A stretch of DNA of 64,000 nt from a virus: positions 1 to 64,000 of IMG/VR virus record IMGVR_UViG_3300044630_000280; one strand, 5' to 3'. The notes beneath the pieces are model-generated. The model made no database searches, was not told the DNA's origin, and saw only the letters and a program-made list of their open reading frames with translations. Of this stretch, positions 60,707 to 64,000 are shown piece after piece (position 1 is the stretch's first letter; every line of letters begins with the position of its first letter). Position numbers and translations under genes: made by a program.

Positions 60707-61887
60707 ACAGGGAAGAACGTAAGGTCAAGAAGGTCAAGATCAGTCTAATGCGTGAGCCTAAGTTTGCATTGTGGCAGGGCGCAATGATGATCGGCAAGAC
60801 TAGCATCGAGGACGATATACCTACGGCTGCAACCAACGGTCGTGATGAGTTCTATGGGCGGGAGTTTGTTAAGGACTTGACCGAGAAGGAACTGGCATTC
60901 GTTGTTCTTCACGAATGTATGCACAAAATTTACCGGCACTTAACTACGTGGCGAAAGCTGTACGACGAGGACAAATACCTAGCTAACGCAGCTTGTGACT
61001 ACGTTATTAACCTTGAGCTATTCGACATGGACAAGGAAGGCAAGTATATCGCTAGACCTATTAAGAACGGCAAGCCGATAGGTTTACTTGATGAGAAGTA
61101 TCGTGGCATGAACACCAAGCAAGTCTATGACCTACTTAAGCAGCAGCAAGAAGAAGGCGGGGACTGTGGTTGTAACTTTGACGAGCATGACTGGGACGGT
61201 GCTGAGAACATGACCGATGCCGAGAAGAAAGAGTTGTACAAGGAAGTCGAGCAAGCTATACGGCAAGGCGCAATGACACACCAGAAACTTAATGGTAGTG
61301 GCGCAGGTGGTATGAGTCGTGAGCTAGGTGAGTTGCTTGAACCCAAAGTTAATTGGCGTGAGCAGCTACGTGAGTATGTTAAATCAATCTGTGCAGGAAA
61401 GGACGCATCATCATGGAGACGAGTAAACCGCAGGTACATTGGGCAAGACGTGTATATGCCCACGTTAATCAGCGAACGAGTAGGACACATAGTAATCGGG
61501 ATAGATACAAGTGGGTCTATCGGGGGCAAGGAATTAAACGACTTCCTTTCTGAAGTCAAGGGTGTAGCTGAGGAAGTATCACCTGAGAAGGTTGACTTGT
61601 TGTATTGGGACGGGGAGGTAGCAGGACATGAAATGTACGATGCTGCAACGGTGGGTTCGATCATTGATTCTACTAAGCCAAAGGGTGGCGGTGGCACTTC
61701 ACCTTCTTGTGTCAGCCAATATCTTAAAGATAAGGGAATCAAACCAGAATGCACAATCATGCTCACCGATGGTTATGTTGGTTCGGATTGGGGTAGCGAT
61801 TGGGAATCGCCAGTCCTCTGGGTTATCGTGGGTGGCAACACTGCCACAGCACCTAACGGCAAAACTATTCACATCAAGGGGAACTAA
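60694..61887 (+). CDS. VWA-domain and putative metallopeptidase protein (DUF2201-like), 397 aa
   Basis: The N-terminal part carries a zincin motif, VVLHECMHKIYRH (HExxH at about residues 72-76), in the arrangement of DUF2201 putative metallopeptidases. The C-terminal part is a von Willebrand A-like domain with the MIDAS motif IDTSGSI (Asp270-Thr-Ser-Gly-Ser274) and a later MLTDGYVG. A MoxR ATPase plus VWA is the standard pair, with the VWA protein as the substrate-binding partner. Ribosome site AAGGAGCTAGC. Confidence 0.88.
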   Translation: MDSIDREERKVKKVKISLMREPKFALWQGAMMIGKTSIEDDIPTAATNGRDEFYGREFVKDLTEKELAFVVLHECMHKIYRHLTTWRKLYDEDKYLANAACDYVINLELFDMDKEGKYIARPIKNGKPIGLLDEKYRGMNTKQVYDLLKQQQEEGGDCGCNFDEHDWDGAENMTDAEKKELYKEVEQAIRQGAMTHQKLNGSGAGGMSRELGELLEPKVNWREQLREYVKSICAGKDASSWRRVNRRYIGQDVYMPTLISERVGHIVIGIDTSGSIGGKELNDFLSEVKGVAEEVSPEKVDLLYWDGEVAGHEMYDAATVGSIIDSTKPKGGGGTSPSCVSQYLKDKGIKPECTIMLTDGYVGSDWGSDWESPVLWVIVGGNTATAPNGKTIHIKGN

Positions 61888-61888
61888 G

Positions 61889-62137
61889 ATGAGCAAAGTC
61901 GTGGTAGAGATGGGCTATAAGTCATTCATTATGGATACTAAAGATGGTGTAGCACTGATGGAAGTACTAGGTAAGGCTGAGATATACGAAGAGAAGTATC
62001 ACAGAGATGAGGGAGCAACAGAGTCACGCTATACATATCATGTGTACCCGATGGATGTTCGTAGTGGTATAGCTATGAGGTTGATGAGTGATGAGTTGTA
62101 TAAGTTGTACAAGATAGCAGGTAAACCACAAGACTAA
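61889..62137 (+). CDS. Small protein of the MoxR/VWA operon, 82 aa
   Basis: A small alpha/beta protein (VVVEMGYKSFIMDTKDGVAL, then SRYTYHVYPMDVRSG). ATG at 61889 follows the preceding stop by one base. No family recognised. It lies between the VWA gene and the DUF3150-like gene. Confidence 0.65.
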   Translation: MSKVVVEMGYKSFIMDTKDGVALMEVLGKAEIYEEKYHRDEGATESRYTYHVYPMDVRSGIAMRLMSDELYKLYKIAGKPQD

Positions 62138-62161
62138 TTAAACACAACAAGGGATCTAATC

Positions 62162-63019
62162 ATGGGTATATCATCAAGCGCAGTATTGGTAGAGTTAAAC
62201 GTATCTAACTGGGGTGCAAGTAAGTTAGACCGTAACGTAGCAGATACGGTGAATGCAAATCACAACGCAGCACACGATGCAAGCAAGGTGTACAAGAATC
62301 TGACCGCAGGTTCGACACTATGTTCTGACATCGGCAAGTACGCAGCAAAGATTCGTCTGTATCACAATGACATGACTATGCCGTGGGCATCCAAAGGTGC
62401 AAGGCTTCTACCTACGGGCTTAGTCTTAGAGTATAAGCAGCACATCAATAACATGAAGATCACATACGAAACAATGTGTAACAAGTTCTTCAATGAGTAC
62501 CCGACAATCGTATCGAATGCACAGAATCACTTAGGTGCATTGTTCAAAGCAGATGACTACCCAACGCTTGACGAGGTTAAGCATAAGTTTGGTTTCAAGA
62601 TAGTGTTCTCGCCATTGCCTGAAGCAGGTGACTGGAGATTAGATGTAGCTAACGAGGACTTGCGTGAGTTAGCCGCAAGCTATGAAGCAGACTTCAATGA
62701 TCGCTTAGCCGAAGCAGTACGTGCCCCGTGGGATAAGTTGCACAAAGAATTAACAGCACTATCAACTAAGTTGAATGATGAGGGTGCTGACCCTGACAAG
62801 AAGAAACGCTATCACGACAGCTTGATTGAGAATCCTCAAGAGCTATGCCGTCTACTTACTCACTTAAATGTAACCAATGACCCTAAGTTAGAGGAAGCAC
62901 GACGTGACTTAGAACGTGCGCTAGTAGGTGTAGATATCGAGGAGATCAAAGAGTACGAGACTGCACGTAGCGATGTGAAGAAGCGTGTCGATGCAATACT
63001 CGAGAAGTTCGATTGGTAA
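62162..63019 (+). CDS. DUF3150-like protein, 285 aa
   Basis: The N-terminal block VLVELNVSNWGASKLDRNVA, followed by a long helical domain of about 250 residues with PWASKGARLLPTGLVLEYKQ, resembles DUF3150 proteins, which accompany CobS/MoxR ATPase and VWA genes on plasmids and phages. Mostly coiled or helical (AEAVRAPWDKLHKELTALST). ATG follows AAGGGATCTAATC. Probably the third member of a MoxR/VWA complex; the family match is by pattern. Confidence 0.65.
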   Translation: MGISSSAVLVELNVSNWGASKLDRNVADTVNANHNAAHDASKVYKNLTAGSTLCSDIGKYAAKIRLYHNDMTMPWASKGARLLPTGLVLEYKQHINNMKITYETMCNKFFNEYPTIVSNAQNHLGALFKADDYPTLDEVKHKFGFKIVFSPLPEAGDWRLDVANEDLRELAASYEADFNDRLAEAVRAPWDKLHKELTALSTKLNDEGADPDKKKRYHDSLIENPQELCRLLTHLNVTNDPKLEEARRDLERALVGVDIEEIKEYETARSDVKKRVDAILEKFDW

Positions 63020-63042
63020 TGTGGAAGAAAAGGAGAGCTAAC

Positions 63043-63408
63043 ATGGGATACCGAAGCGATGTAGCAGCAGCTATATATACAAACGATGAAGAACACGTAC
63101 CACTACTTAAGCTATGGCTAACAGCTAACTTCCCTATGAAACAGTTTGAGAAGAGTATGCGATGGTTCAAGTATGGGGTAGTAATTGAAGAGCATGATGT
63201 TAAATGGTATGACAGCTACGACGAGGTTAAGTTATTTAATGCAGCAGTTAGTAAGTTTGTAGAAGAGTTCTGTGGGGCTAAGGGAGCGTTCGATGGTGCG
63301 TATGAGTTCTTGCGTATAGGTGAGAGCGAGGATGACATAGAACATGAGTGTCATGGTGACTATGATTACTTACTTAGTTGTGAACGTTCAATTTGTATAG
63401 ATGTTTAA
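63043..63408 (+). CDS. Hypothetical early protein, 121 aa
   Basis: The start MGYRSDVAAAIYTNDEE, with a beta-alpha core and an EEFCGAKGAFDGAYEFLRIG block, is known from many phages but without function. ATG at 63043 was chosen because of the AAGGAGAGCTAAC ribosome site; the frame upstream overlaps the DUF3150-like end. Confidence 0.7.
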   Translation: MGYRSDVAAAIYTNDEEHVPLLKLWLTANFPMKQFEKSMRWFKYGVVIEEHDVKWYDSYDEVKLFNAAVSKFVEEFCGAKGAFDGAYEFLRIGESEDDIEHECHGDYDYLLSCERSICIDV

Positions 63409-63419
63409 GGGAGAATAAC

Positions 63420-64000
63420 ATGAGCTATAGAAACAGTGGTATAAGCCGCTTGACTAACTATGCACAAGCGAAGGAATGGTATGAAGCAGTAGAGCCTATC
63501 AGAGGTAAAGGTAGTAACGCAGGTGTTAAGCCACTAGGACATCGTAACCGTCCGCACTTCCAAATACTCAAGGGGGCTGATGATGAGATCAAGTGTAGGT
63601 TATATCAGACTGATGTAGTTACGTTCTTTCCTGATGGTCGTATCTTTATTAAGGATGCAACCTATATCACACAAACCACAGCTAACTTTATTCAGGATGT
63701 ATTGGGTATACGTGCAGCAGTACAAGATCACGACATAGTAATTGGACTGCATGGTAATAGCTATCGCTTGCGTGATGGTATGGTGTTAGCACGTGATGAG
63801 TGTGGTTTGTTAAAGGTACTCAAGGTTGATAAGGCTTATGTACACCAAGTTAATCGTAAGGCTATGAGTACACTACGTAAGAGTGTCAAAGACTTTATGA
63901 ACTATCTCAACGGTAGCATCAAGGTACGAGATAGAGGTTTGTTTAACGAGGAAGAGAAGATAGAGCTATTAAAGCATCTTAATCTACCTGACTATAGTTT
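63420..64000 (+). CDS. Hypothetical early protein, at least 193 aa (cut by window edge)
   Basis: It begins MSYRNSGISRLTNYAQAKEW and stays open to the end of the window. A beta-rich first part (VVTFFPDGRIFIKDATYITQ) and a helical second part are visible. This family occurs in other phages near such early genes; no function known. GGGAG lies before the ATG. The C-terminus is outside the window. Confidence 0.7.
   Translation, partial: MSYRNSGISRLTNYAQAKEWYEAVEPIRGKGSNAGVKPLGHRNRPHFQILKGADDEIKCRLYQTDVVTFFPDGRIFIKDATYITQTTANFIQDVLGIRAAVQDHDIVIGLHGNSYRLRDGMVLARDECGLLKVLKVDKAYVHQVNRKAMSTLRKSVKDFMNYLNGSIKVRDRGLFNEEEKIELLKHLNLPDYS

Noticed and set aside
61125-61766. 213-codon open frame on the - strand opposite the VWA gene
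   Set aside because: The VWA/zincin gene on the + strand has clear motifs; the opposite frame has Ser/Pro/Cys-rich shadow composition and no start signal.

Overview
The window is part of the genome of a tailed double-stranded DNA phage (Caudoviricetes). It carries large and small terminase, a portal of about 830 residues, a scaffold, an HK97-type major capsid protein, adaptor and nozzle-type proteins, many tail fibres, an endolysin with holins, and a replication set. I see no tail tube, sheath or long tape-measure gene. The tail proteins and the internal or ejection-type proteins (including a T7 gp13-like acetyltransferase-fold protein) suggest podovirus morphology. There is no integrase or classical repressor, so a lytic lifestyle is likely. 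The endolysin type suggests a Gram-negative host; the species cannot be told from the sequence. Both window ends cut genes on the + strand, so the window is an incomplete or arbitrarily opened map.

Layout. (1) 1-11.9 kb, + strand: small early genes, then DUF3310, VRR-NUC nuclease, family A DNA polymerase, a paralogous pair, a Cas4/RecB-like nuclease, HNH, SNF2 helicase, a structured non-coding stretch, a possible ssDNA-binding protein, a terminator, and a primase-helicase ending at a + strand terminator. (2) 12.0-56.0 kb, - strand: the late region, read from right to left as terS, terL, portal, GroES-like co-chaperonin, scaffold, capsid, small basic proteins, adaptors, a very long series of fibre genes with lysis genes among them, nozzle protein, ejection proteins and a 2380-residue giant. 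One HNH gene (47.2-47.5 kb) points the other way. (3) 56.0-57.8 kb: the control region. It has a consensus late promoter on the - strand, G-rich repeats, a long structured + strand leader, one small gene, a type II hammerhead ribozyme and a cluster of TTGTAAGAA repeats and palindromes. (4) 57.8-64 kb, + strand: many tiny early genes, then a MoxR-type ATPase, a VWA/metallopeptidase-like protein and a DUF3150-like protein behind a strong promoter.

The genes read as one early program (right arm, probably continuing into the left arm on a circular map) for host takeover and replication, and one late program for packaging, head, tail, adhesion and lysis. The most unusual items are RNA: a complete hammerhead ribozyme directly behind the first early gene, a four-hairpin non-coding RNA candidate at 7.27-7.51 kb, and a leader with a three-way junction at 56.45 kb. 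The TGTAAGA motif recurs at the early control points and may be the site of a phage regulator or replication initiator.
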